Positions 34,016 to 41,737 of a stretch of 44,746 nt of DNA are shown here, one piece after another; positions within the stretch are counted from its first letter, which is position 1; every line of letters starts with the position of its first letter. The DNA is from Alphaproteobacteria bacterium (GTDB lineage: Bacteria; Pseudomonadota; Alphaproteobacteria; Reyranellales; Reyranellaceae): NCBI GenBank assembly GCA_016870115.1, contig VGCH01000025.1, positions 1 through 44,746 on the forward strand. The letters run 5' to 3'. A program made the position numbers and the translations under genes. Below the pieces are notes generated by a model that saw only the letters and a list, made by a program, of their open reading frames with translations, was not told the DNA's origin and ran no database searches.

Positions 34016-34447
34016 ATGTTCGACAGAAGGACCCTGCTGCAAGGCGGCCTCGCGGCCGTCGTGGCATCGACGCTGGCTGGCGCGGCCAAGGCCCAGGCCG
34101 GCAAACCGACTCTCGTCTTCCTCGGCCACGAGCTTTGAGGCGGCTGCAAGGTCTGGCGTGCCCAGTCTGAGCCTGAGCTTCTCAAGTCCGCGGCGTTCAG
34201 CAAGATCGACTATCACGTGGTCTATCCGGCCACGGGCGGTCTCATGATGGCCGAGGCCAGCTGGCCCGCGGCCGCGCAGCCGGTCCGCGTCGCGTTCATG
34301 GAAACCGACGACTACAAGAACCGCCCCTACGCCCCACCGCGCTTCATCCTGGCGCAGGACGGCAAGATCGTGCTGAGCGCGGTCGGCAATAGCGGCTGGA
34401 GAGAGCGCATGTGGCCGCGCATCGCGGAGATCACCGGGACGGCGTAA
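34016..34447 (+). CDS. Exported thioredoxin-like selenoprotein (Sec at in-frame TGA)
   Basis: A 143-residue protein if the TGA at 34136-34138 is read as selenocysteine (U41). Residues 1-28 are a signal peptide with a twin-arginine-like start (DRRTLLQ) and cleavage near AKAQA. A first beta strand (PTLVFLGHEL) leads into U-G-G-C, a CxxC-type redox motif with Sec at the nucleophile position and C44 resolving. A cis-proline segment APPRFIL (P108) and QDGK follow, as in thioredoxins. The downstream frame stays open for 102 codons to TAA and reads as normal protein. GGAGA at 34003-34007 supports the start. A SECIS-like hairpin follows the TGA. The alternative is a Cys-to-stop pseudogene. Confidence 0.82.
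34142..34173 (+). promoter_or_regulatory. Candidate bacterial SECIS element
   Basis: Just after the TGA the mRNA can fold as an interrupted stem GGCU/AGCC, C-G, GG/CU and CUGG/CCAG, topped by the five-base loop CGUGC (34157-34161). The loop has G in its second position and starts 18 bases after the TGA, inside the usual 16-37 base window for bacterial SECIS. An overlapping alternative fold (34142-34162) exposes AGGUCU, the same loop I recall for E. coli fdhF, but only about ten bases from the TGA. Confidence 0.6.
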
Positions 34448-34458
34448 CGGCGCGGCGC

Positions 34459-34491
34459 GCGACGAGTCCGAACGGAGCCGCGACTCGTCGC
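34459..34491. terminator. Hairpin between convergent genes
   Basis: A perfect ten-base inverted repeat (GCGACGAGTC / GACTCGTCGC) with a 13-base loop fills the gap between the selenoprotein gene and the convergent MBL/rhodanese gene. No T-run follows, so termination strength is uncertain. Confidence 0.5.
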
Positions 34492-35564
34492 TACCCCGCG
34501 CCACCCTGCACGGCGCGGCCTTCGGCGCGCCAGCGCAGCATGCCGCCGGGCAGGTTGGCGAGGTCGGTGATCCCCACCTTCTGCAGGATCGACACAGCCT
34601 GGACTGAACGACTGCCGGCGCGGCAGACGCAGACCACGGGGCGGTCGCGCGGCACCTCGCCCGCCCGGGCAGCGAGCTCGCCCAGCGGCAGAAGACGTGC
34701 GCCGGCGATGTGGCCCAACGGGCCGGCGAACTCGGCCGGCTCACGGACATCGAGGACAGTGACCTCACCCGGATGCTCCTCAAGCCAGTGCGGCTCGATC
34801 TCCCAGACGCCGCCAAAGGTGAAGTTGAGCGGCGCCCAAGCGGGATCGGCGAGGATCGCGCCCTCGTTGTCGGGCCGTCCGCAGCGCAGGTTTGCCGGCA
34901 CCGCCTGATCGATCAGTTTCGGATGGGGCAGCGCCATGTTGCGCATGAAGCCGGCGAAGTCGGCCTCGCCGATTTCGCCGCCCAGCCGCGGGTTGAAACG
35001 CTTTTCTTCGGCGACGCTGGTGACGGTGAGGCCGCGATAGTCGTGCGCGGGATAGAGCAGACACTGATCGGGCAACGAGAAGAGACGCGCGCGTACCGAG
35101 CGATAGAGCATTCGCGCGTCGCCTTGCTGGAAGTCGGTGCGGCCCGAGCCCCGGATCAGCAGGCAATCGCCAGTGAAGGCCATGGTCTCGTCGTCGAGCA
35201 CATAGGACAGGCAGCCGTCGGTGTGGCCGGGCGTGGCGCGCACTTCCAATGCGCGACGGCCGAAGGCGATGACATCGCCGTCGGCCAGCGCAAGATCGGC
35301 GCCAGCGGCTTTCGCGGCGGCGGCGACCGCGATGCGGCTGCCGGTGCGCTGCTTCAGGAGCCAGGCCCCGGTGACATGGTCGGCATGGACATGCGTCTCC
35401 AGCGTCCAGGTGAGCGTGAGACCGAGCTCGGCGAGAAGCGCGCGGTCGCGGCGCACCTGCTCAAACACCGGGTCGATCAAAACCGCCTCGCCTGAGGCGC
35501 GGTCGCCCAGAAGATAGGTGTAGGTCGAGGAGACGGGATCGAAGAGCTGACGGAACACCAGCAT
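34491..35564 (-). CDS. MBL-fold persulfide dioxygenase fused to rhodanese domain
   Basis: A 357-residue two-domain protein. The N-terminal metallo-beta-lactamase domain resembles ETHE1 persulfide dioxygenase. THVHADH (57-63), H114, D133 and H174 supply the metal site, and GSGRTDFQQGD is typical of the ETHE1 branch. The C-terminal rhodanese domain (about 262-350) has its catalytic loop CRAGSRS with C314. Such fusions couple sulfur transfer from thiosulfate or persulfide with glutathione persulfide oxidation to sulfite. It converges on the selenoprotein gene, so any link between them is by neighbourhood only. Confidence 0.88.
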   Translation of the reverse strand: MLVFRQLFDPVSSTYTYLLGDRASGEAVLIDPVFEQVRRDRALLAELGLTLTWTLETHVHADHVTGAWLLKQRTGSRIAVAAAAKAAGADLALADGDVIAFGRRALEVRATPGHTDGCLSYVLDDETMAFTGDCLLIRGSGRTDFQQGDARMLYRSVRARLFSLPDQCLLYPAHDYRGLTVTSVAEEKRFNPRLGGEIGEADFAGFMRNMALPHPKLIDQAVPANLRCGRPDNEGAILADPAWAPLNFTFGGVWEIEPHWLEEHPGEVTVLDVREPAEFAGPLGHIAGARLLPLGELAARAGEVPRDRPVVCVCRAGSRSVQAVSILQKVGITDLANLPGGMLRWRAEGRAVQGGAG

Positions 35565-35580
35565 CGCCGCCTCCTGCGGG

Positions 35581-36543
35581 TTACGCCGCCGCCGGGGCGC
35601 TGGCGCGATCGATCGCGGCCACGCTCGCGGCGTCGAGGGTGAGGGTCGCGGCGGCCAGGATCTCGGCCAGCTGGGCGGTGCCGGTCGCGCTCACGATCGG
35701 CGCGGCGACCGACTTGCGCTGGATCAGCCAGGCGAGAGCCACCTGCGCCGCCGTCGCCTTGTGCGCGCGGCCGGCGGCTTCGACGGCATCGAGGATGCCG
35801 AGGCCGCGCGGCGTTAGGTACTTCTTCACCCCGCCGCCGCGCTTGCTCTTGCCGAGATCGGCCTCGGACCGGTACTTGCCCGAGAGAAAGCCGCTCGCCA
35901 GCGAGTAGTAGCCGATGCAGCTCACGCCCTCGGCCAGACACAGCGCCTCCAGCGGGCCCTCGTAGAGGGCGCGTTCGCAGAGATTGTAGTGCGGCTGCAG
36001 CGTCTCGTAGCGCGGCCAGCCGTTCTTCTTCGAGAGGGCGAGCGCCTCGGCAAGACGCGGCGCCTCGAAGTTCGATGCCCCGATATGGCGCAGCTTGCCC
36101 GTCTTCACGAGCTCGGCGTAGGTGCCGAGCGTCTCTTCCTGCGGTGTGTCCTTGTCGTCGCGATGCGACTGGAAGAGATCGATGCGGTCGGTGTTGAGAC
36201 GCTTCAGCGAAGCGTCGACGGACTTCACGATGTGGGCGCGCGAGAGACCCTTGGCATCGGGCGCCATCTCCATGCCGCACTTGGTGGCGAGCACAATGCG
36301 GTCGCGCTTGGCCGGGTTCTTCGCGAGCCATGAGCCGATGATCGCCTCCGACTCGCCGCCCTTGTTGCCCGGCGCCCAGCGCGAATAGACGTCGGCGGTG
36401 TCGACCAGCGCGAAACCGGCGTCGACGAAGCCGTCGAGCAGGCGATGCGAGGTCGCCTCGTCGGCGGTCCATCCGAAGACGTTGCCGCCGAAGGCGATCG
36501 GCGCCACCTCAAGACCGGTGCGTCCCAGCTTGCGCTTGTTCAT
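35581..36543 (-). CDS. Aldo/keto reductase
   Basis: A 320-residue NADPH-dependent aldo/keto reductase of the AKR TIM-barrel fold. The catalytic tetrad is present: D48 and Y53 in DTADVYSRW, K88 in ATKCG and H127 in QSHRDD. GRTGLEVAPIAFGGNVFGW is the usual N-terminal opening. The ATG at 36543 follows an AGAGAG site. A longer in-frame N terminus is unlikely because it precedes the first strand. It starts 17 bases before the MBL/rhodanese gene on the same strand, so the two may be co-transcribed. Substrate unknown. Confidence 0.9.
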   Translation of the reverse strand: MNKRKLGRTGLEVAPIAFGGNVFGWTADEATSHRLLDGFVDAGFALVDTADVYSRWAPGNKGGESEAIIGSWLAKNPAKRDRIVLATKCGMEMAPDAKGLSRAHIVKSVDASLKRLNTDRIDLFQSHRDDKDTPQEETLGTYAELVKTGKLRHIGASNFEAPRLAEALALSKKNGWPRYETLQPHYNLCERALYEGPLEALCLAEGVSCIGYYSLASGFLSGKYRSEADLGKSKRGGGVKKYLTPRGLGILDAVEAAGRAHKATAAQVALAWLIQRKSVAAPIVSATGTAQLAEILAAATLTLDAASVAAIDRASAPAAA

Positions 36544-36659
36544 GTCGTTCTCTCTTTCCGTTGGACGCAGCCTAGAGCGGATGTGCCGCCCGGGAAAGCG
36601 ACCAAGTCCGCGCCGCGAGGCGTCAGCGGCAGGAACCGCGGGGTGTGCTAGCGTGAGAC

Positions 36660-37476
36660 ATGACACTGCACCAAGACGTCCAGAGGAGTCTCGAAAAGCT
36701 CCTGGCCGCGCCGAATGCCGACGACGTGGCCCGTCTCAACGCGGGGCTGCGCCTGTTGTCCAAGTGGCGAAGCGTCCTGGTCCAGAATACGCTGTTGAAG
36801 CACGAGGGTACCGTCGTGCGGCAGGGACCGCTCAAGGGTCTGGATTTCCTGCCCCACTCGGCCGAGGGTTGCCACATCGCGAAACTGTTGGGCTGCTACG
36901 AGCAGCCGCTTCAGCCGCACATCGAGCGCGCCATCGCAGCCAACTATCCGACCATCCTCAATATTGGCTGCGCCGAGGGCTACTACGCGGTCGGGATGGC
37001 AAGGCGCATGCCGGCGACGCGCGTCTTCGCCTTCGACCTCAATGTCGCGGCGCAAGAGACCTGCACCACGCTCGCCCGCAAGAACGGGGTGAGCGCGCGC
37101 TTCGAGGTGGGGGCGCTGTTCTCACCGGCGGACTTCGCGGCGCACGCGGGCGGCAAGGTGCTGGTGCTGTGCGACATCAAGGGGGCGGAGCGCGAGCTGC
37201 TCGATCCCGCGCAGGCGCCGGCGCTCCGCGGGATGGACATGATCGTCGAGAGCCATGACTGCCTGAGGGCCGGAACGACCCCCCCTGCTCACGGAACGGT
37301 TCTCAGCCAGCCACGAGATCACGGTGGTTCACGATACCGGCGAGCGGCAACTTGCCGATGTCCCGGCGTGGTTTCGCGATCTCGCCCATCTCGACCAGCT
37401 GCTGGCGACCTGGGAGTGGCGCTCCGGGCCGACGCCGTGGCTGGTAATGAAGGCCCGGTCAGCGGAGTCGGCCTGA
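36660..37476 (+). pseudogene. SAM-dependent methyltransferase-like gene with frameshift at C7 tract
   Basis: The first 208 codons encode a class I methyltransferase-like domain with ILNIGCAEGYYAVGMA and VFAFDLNV as the SAM-binding part, ending MDMIVESHDCLR. At a run of seven C (37279-37285) the natural frame is lost. With six C the protein would continue LLTERFSASHEITVVHD, ADVPAWFRDLAHLDQLLATW and PTPWLVMKA to a TGA at 37474-37476, which reads as a normal C terminus (about 271 residues). As written the frame runs into arginine-rich nonsense to 37508. It may be a slippage-prone gene, a real pseudogene or a sequencing slip. No specific substrate is evident. Confidence 0.75.
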
Positions 37477-37586
37477 CCGTCGCACGGTTCTCTTGGCCGG
37501 CTATCTGATCCAGAGTCTTTCCGATCCATCTGGACTCAGCCGGATCGCAAAGCCAACCAACGAGGCATCGCGAAGAGCGCACGACT

Positions 37587-37624
37587 GGGATCAGCTGAAC
37601 CCGCAGGCGGTTCCACCTGATCCC
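37587..37624. repeat. Bipartite inverted repeat upstream of the acyl-CoA ligase gene
   Basis: GGGATCAG pairs with CTGATCCC and, inside that, GAACC pairs with GGTTC around a seven-base loop, giving a 13-pair interrupted hairpin. It lies in the 197-base gap between the methyltransferase-like gene and the ligase gene, 50 bases before the ligase ATG. It could be an operator, a leader hairpin or a dispersed repeat. The rest of this gap shows nothing clear. Confidence 0.5.
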
Positions 37625-37673
37625 ATTCCGCTGTAGGTTCCGGCGGCAAATCGTTGTCCAAGGAGCCGTCGCC

Positions 37674-39320
37674 ATGCTGGGTCTGATGCAAGACCGTCCC
37701 CTGCTGATCTCGCACCTGATCGAGCACGCCGCGCGCAATCACGGCGACACCGAGATCGTGTCGCGCCGCGTCGAGGGCGACCTGCATCGCTACACCTATG
37801 CCGACGCGCATGTGCGGGCGAAGAAGATGGCCGAGGCGCTGCAGGCGCTGGGGGTCGTGGCCGGCGACCGCGTGGGCACGCTGGCGTGGAACGGCTACCG
37901 CCACTTCGAGCTCTACTACGCGATCTCGGGCATGGGCGCGGTCTGCCACACCATCAATCCGCGCCTGTTCCCCGAGCAGATCGTCTACATCGTGAACCAC
38001 GCCGAGGATCGCGTGCTGTTCGTCGATCTCAATCTGCTGCCCGCCGTCGCCAAACTTGCCGGGCAGTTCAAGGGCGTGAAGCATATCGTGGCCATGTGCG
38101 GCCGCGAGCAGATGCCGAAGGACTCCGGCATTCCGGGCCTGCTCTGCTACGAGGAGCTGCTGGAGGGACGGCCCGGCACCTACGCCTGGCCGGAGCTCGA
38201 CGAGCGCACGGCGTGCTCGCTCTGTTACACCTCGGGCACGACGGGCAATCCCAAGGGCGTGCTCTACAGCCATCGCGCGACGGTGCTTCATGCCTTTGCC
38301 GGGTCGCTGCCCGACACGCTGAACCTCTCGGCACGCTCCGTGGTGCTGCCGGTCGTGCCGATGTTCCATGTCAATGCGTGGGGGCTGCCCTATGCCTGCG
38401 CCATGGTCGGCGCCAAGATCGTGTTCCCGGGCGTGGCGCTCGATGGTGCGAGCCTCACCGCGCTGTTCGAGACCGAGAAGGTCTCCTTCACCGCCGGCGT
38501 GCCGACGGTGTGGCTCGCGCTCTTGAACCATCTCGCCGAGAAGAAGCAGCGGCTCTCGACGGTGCGGTACGCGGTGATCGGCGGCTCGGCGGCGCCTCCC
38601 GCGATGATCGAGGCGTTCCAGCGCGACCACGGCGTGGAGGTGCTGCACGCCTGGGGCATGACCGAAATGAGCCCGCTCGGCACGGTGAACCATCCCAAGG
38701 CCAAGCACGCCGCGCTCGATGCGGCGGCGCAGATGGCCAACCGGCTGAAGCAGGGCCGCCCGCCCCATGGCGTCGAGATGGCGATCGTGGGCGACGACGG
38801 AAAGGAACTGCCGCACGACGGCAAGGCGTTCGGCGACCTGCTGGTGCGCGGACCCTGGATCACCTCGGGCTACTTCAAGGGCGAGGGCGGCGCAGTGCTG
38901 CGCGAAGTGCCGGGCCGCGGCGGTGGCTGGTTCGCCACCGGCGACGTGGCAACGCTCGATCCCGACGGCTACATGCAGATCACCGACCGCTCGAAGGATG
39001 TGATCAAGTCGGGCGGCGAATGGATCAGCTCGATCGACCTCGAGAACGCGGCGATGGCGCATCCCGAGGTCGCCGAGGCGGCGGTGATCGGCATCGCGCA
39101 TCCCAAGTGGGATGAGCGGCCGCTGCTGATCGTGCATCGCAAGGCAGGCAGCGCCGTCACCAAGGACGCGCTGATCCAGTTCCTCGGGAGCAAGGTCGCC
39201 AAATGGTGGCTGCCCGACGACGTTCAGTTCGTCGACGGCCTGCCGCACACCGCGACCGGCAAGATACTGAAGACGCGCCTGCGCGAGGACTTCAAGGACT
39301 ACCGTCTCCCGACGGCGTGA
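37674..39320 (+). CDS. Acyl-CoA ligase, DmdB-like (methylthiopropionyl-CoA or medium-chain ligase)
   Basis: A 548-residue adenylate-forming ligase. The P-loop is [20 protein letters not shown], the adenylate motif [12 protein letters not shown], the hinge [19 protein letters not shown] and the C-terminal lysine is in TATGKILK. The opening ([20 protein letters not shown]) and [20 protein letters not shown] resemble DmdB, which makes 3-methylthiopropionyl-CoA in DMSP breakdown. The family also includes medium-chain and general acyl-CoA ligases. AGGAG at 37661-37665 supports the ATG. No other dmd genes are nearby, so the substrate stays open. Confidence 0.88.
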   Translation: MLGLMQDRPLLISHLIEHAARNHGDTEIVSRRVEGDLHRYTYADAHVRAKKMAEALQALGVVAGDRVGTLAWNGYRHFELYYAISGMGAVCHTINPRLFPEQIVYIVNHAEDRVLFVDLNLLPAVAKLAGQFKGVKHIVAMCGREQMPKDSGIPGLLCYEELLEGRPGTYAWPELDERTACSLCYTSGTTGNPKGVLYSHRATVLHAFAGSLPDTLNLSARSVVLPVVPMFHVNAWGLPYACAMVGAKIVFPGVALDGASLTALFETEKVSFTAGVPTVWLALLNHLAEKKQRLSTVRYAVIGGSAAPPAMIEAFQRDHGVEVLHAWGMTEMSPLGTVNHPKAKHAALDAAAQMANRLKQGRPPHGVEMAIVGDDGKELPHDGKAFGDLLVRGPWITSGYFKGEGGAVLREVPGRGGGWFATGDVATLDPDGYMQITDRSKDVIKSGGEWISSIDLENAAMAHPEVAEAAVIGIAHPKWDERPLLIVHRKAGSAVTKDALIQFLGSKVAKWWLPDDVQFVDGLPHTATGKILKTRLREDFKDYRLPTA

Positions 39321-39330
39321 GGCTCGCGGT

Positions 39331-39762
39331 TCAGCGCAGGGCGGCCCAGAAGAAGAGGAGCGTGGCGACGGCGCCCAGCGCCGAGCGGCCGGCGTGCAGC
39401 GTGCCCCAGCGCAGGATCAGCGCGCGGCTCTCAGGGCTGGCGGCGTCGGGCGCGATGGCATTGAGGCGGTGGTTCACCGGCATGATCACGATCAGCGTGT
39501 AGGGCCAGTTGGCCAACAGCACGACCGCGCCGACAAGCCAACGCAGGTCGGCGGTGAGAAACCAGGCCAACGCGCCCAGCAAGAATCCGACGATGGCGAG
39601 CGTCGCCTGCATCGTAAAGCCGCGCGCGTAGGCCGGCTTCCATTGCGCGAGCAGGCCGCGATCGTCGAGCCCCAGACGTGCGGGCTGTTCGGCGACATTG
39701 ATGTAGACCGCAGCTCCCGTGAAGAGCGCGGCGACAACGAGAGCGGCAAGACCGGCGAGCAT
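39331..39762 (-). CDS. DUF1772 family membrane protein
   Basis: A 143-residue protein with four hydrophobic segments, matching the DUF1772 (anthrone oxygenase-like) pattern. It begins LAGLAALVVAALFTGAAVYI, has QWKPAYARGFTMQATLAIVG in the middle, and NWPYTLIVIMPVNHRL, the most characteristic stretch, near residue 95. Some family members act as anthrone oxygenases; most are uncharacterised inner-membrane proteins. The ATG at 39762 is chosen because it opens directly into helix 1. An earlier TTG would add a proline-rich leader with no ribosome site. It is convergent with the ligase gene. Confidence 0.8.
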   Translation of the reverse strand: MLAGLAALVVAALFTGAAVYINVAEQPARLGLDDRGLLAQWKPAYARGFTMQATLAIVGFLLGALAWFLTADLRWLVGAVVLLANWPYTLIVIMPVNHRLNAIAPDAASPESRALILRWGTLHAGRSALGAVATLLFFWAALR

Positions 39763-39851
39763 GCCCGACCCTGCCAGCTTTCGCGGCCGGCCGCACGCTT
39801 TACCGGGGTCGGGGCGGGGCGTATCGTCGGACAACGACGGGAGGCTCTGGC

Positions 39852-40841
39852 ATGGCCGTGGACACCATTCCCATCATCGATCTTGGCCCCTATCTCGCCG
39901 GTGAGCGCGGTGCGATGGACCGCGCGGCGGCCGAACTGCGGCACGCCCAGACCGAGATCGGCTTCTACTTCATCGTCAATCATGGCGTGCCGCGGCAGCA
40001 GATCGCCGCGGTCTTCGCCGAGGCGGCGCGCTTCCACGCGCAGCCGCTCGAAAAGAAGATGGCGCTGAAGCTGAACGAGCACAATCAGGGCTACATGCCG
40101 ATGCGCGGCAACACGCTGCGCACCTCCTCGGTGCAAAGCGGCACCAAGCCCAACCTCAACGAGGCGTTCTTCATCAAGCGCGACCTGCCCGCCGGTCATC
40201 CCGACGTGATCGCGAACCGCCGCTTCCGCGGCGCCAACCGCTGGCCCGACGGCCTGCCCGGCTTCCGCGAGACGATCGTGGGCTACTGCACCACCATGGA
40301 AGCGCTGGTGCAGAAGATGGTACGGCTCTACGCCCGCGCGCTCGATCTGCCGGCCGCCTGGTTCGACGGCGCCTTCGCGGAGTCGCAGTTCACGCTGCGC
40401 ATGACGCACTATCCGCCGCAGGAGGGACCGATCGACGACGAATTCGGTCTCGCGCCGCACACCGACACGACATTCCTGACGCTGCTCGCGCCCAATGATG
40501 TGCCCGGCCTCTCGATCAAGACGCAGAGCGGCAAATGGATCGAGGCGCCCGCGATTCCCGACGCCTATGTCGTGAATGGCGGCCAGATGCTGCAGCGCTG
40601 GACCAACGACCGGTTTCTCGCCACGCCGCACCGCGCGATCAACCAATCTGGCGGCGCGCGCTATGCCATCCCGTTCTTCTGCGACAGCAACATCGACTGG
40701 CCGATCGCCGCGGTACCGACCTGTGTCGGGCCCGACAATCCGCCCAAGTACCCGACCACGGACTACACCGACTACATGACCTGGTACCAAAGCCGGAACT
40801 ACGACGTGCTGAAGCCCGCCGCGAGCCAAGCCGCGGAATGA
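39852..40841 (+). CDS. Isopenicillin N synthase-like 2OG/Fe(II) oxygenase
   Basis: A 329-residue non-haem iron oxygenase of the isopenicillin N synthase/ACC oxidase family. The N-terminal DIOX_N part opens IPIIDLGPYLAGE and contains GFYFIVNHGV. The iron ligands are H203 and D205 (HTDTT) and H260 (ATPHRAI). The 2-oxoglutarate anchor reads R270-Y-A, where RxS is usual. It hydroxylates or desaturates a small molecule using O2. GGGAGG at 39839-39844 fixes the start. The stop overlaps the next gene (ATGA), making a two-gene unit with the racemase-fold protein. Confidence 0.9.
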   Translation: MAVDTIPIIDLGPYLAGERGAMDRAAAELRHAQTEIGFYFIVNHGVPRQQIAAVFAEAARFHAQPLEKKMALKLNEHNQGYMPMRGNTLRTSSVQSGTKPNLNEAFFIKRDLPAGHPDVIANRRFRGANRWPDGLPGFRETIVGYCTTMEALVQKMVRLYARALDLPAAWFDGAFAESQFTLRMTHYPPQEGPIDDEFGLAPHTDTTFLTLLAPNDVPGLSIKTQSGKWIEAPAIPDAYVVNGGQMLQRWTNDRFLATPHRAINQSGGARYAIPFFCDSNIDWPIAAVPTCVGPDNPPKYPTTDYTDYMTWYQSRNYDVLKPAASQAAE

Positions 40842-41647
40842 GCAGCTCCTCGCGCCGCGACAATTGGGGCAGCGCCGCCCGCATCGCGATCTTCATCGTG
40901 GGCGGCGAGGCGGTACCCGAGGCGGAATGGGCCGCGATGGCGCCCGATTGCGTGTCGATCCACGCCGCGCGAGTCAGCGCGCCGGCACCCTGGGCGTCCT
41001 GGAATGCCGATCGCACCGAGGTCGAGCTCGCCGCCGACATGCGACGCGGCGCCGAGCAACTCGCCACGCTCCGGCCCACGGTCGCGGTGCTGGCCCACAC
41101 GTCGAGCAGCGTCGTGGGCGGCGATGGCTGGGACGCGGCCGCGATGCGCGCCATGGGCGCGGCGTTCGGCGGCACCACGATCGCGCGGACCAACGGGCAG
41201 GATACGCAGGATGCGCTCGCCGCACTGGGCGTCCGCCGCCCATTGCTCATCCTGCCGCCCTGGTTTCCGCCGCCGACGCTCGCCGCGGCAGGCGACTACT
41301 ACGCTCGCGCTGGCGTCGCACCGGCCGCCCTGCATCGCCTCGATCCCGGACCGGCGTGGCGCGACATTCCCGAGAGCGAGCTCTACGCGCGCGGGCTGGG
41401 CATCGCGCAGGACCTCGAGCTGCTCGTGGCGCAAACGCTCGCCGCCGCGACCAGCAGCCCCGGCGCGTCGGCCGACGGGGTGCTGATCGCGGGCACGGGC
41501 TTTCGCAGCGTCGGCGCCATCGACCACCTCGAACGGACGCTCGGCCGCCCGGTGATCACCGCCAACCAGGCAAGCCTCTGGCGCGCGCTGCGGTTGGCGG
41601 GCGTCGGCACGCGCGTCGCGGGCTACGGGCGGTTGCTCGCCACCTGA
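40838..41647 (+). CDS. Asp/Glu racemase-fold protein (maleate isomerase/arylmalonate decarboxylase-like) lacking both cysteines
   Basis: A 269-residue protein of the Asp/Glu racemase superfamily, closest in layout to maleate cis-trans isomerase and arylmalonate decarboxylase. The first active-site loop reads LAHTSSSVVGG (85-95), where the family has ACTS, so H87 replaces the first cysteine. The second loop reads IAGTGFRSVGAIDHLE (217-232), where CT is usual, so G219 replaces the second. The only cysteine is C38, far from both loops. It is translationally coupled to the oxygenase gene. It may have lost thiol-based catalysis or use another mechanism. Confidence 0.75.
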   Translation: MSSSSRRDNWGSAARIAIFIVGGEAVPEAEWAAMAPDCVSIHAARVSAPAPWASWNADRTEVELAADMRRGAEQLATLRPTVAVLAHTSSSVVGGDGWDAAAMRAMGAAFGGTTIARTNGQDTQDALAALGVRRPLLILPPWFPPPTLAAAGDYYARAGVAPAALHRLDPGPAWRDIPESELYARGLGIAQDLELLVAQTLAAATSSPGASADGVLIAGTGFRSVGAIDHLERTLGRPVITANQASLWRALRLAGVGTRVAGYGRLLAT

Positions 41648-41737
41648 ATCGTCGGCGCACAGTCGACCGCGTCGCCCGAAAGAGCCCGTGCAGTCGCTCG
41701 GGATGACAGCACCGTCTAGCTTGGCTAGCGTCGTGTC

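Noticed and set aside
34136-34138. TGA in the thioredoxin-like gene as an ordinary nonsense mutation
   Set aside because: Considered seriously. Rejected as the main reading because the stop sits exactly at the redox nucleophile, the rest of the frame is undamaged and a SECIS-like hairpin follows. It remains the main alternative.
41692-41704. GCTCGGGATGACA as a second copy of the palindromic repeat
   Set aside because: Only a short, imperfect match without a partner arm; not enough to call a repeat.
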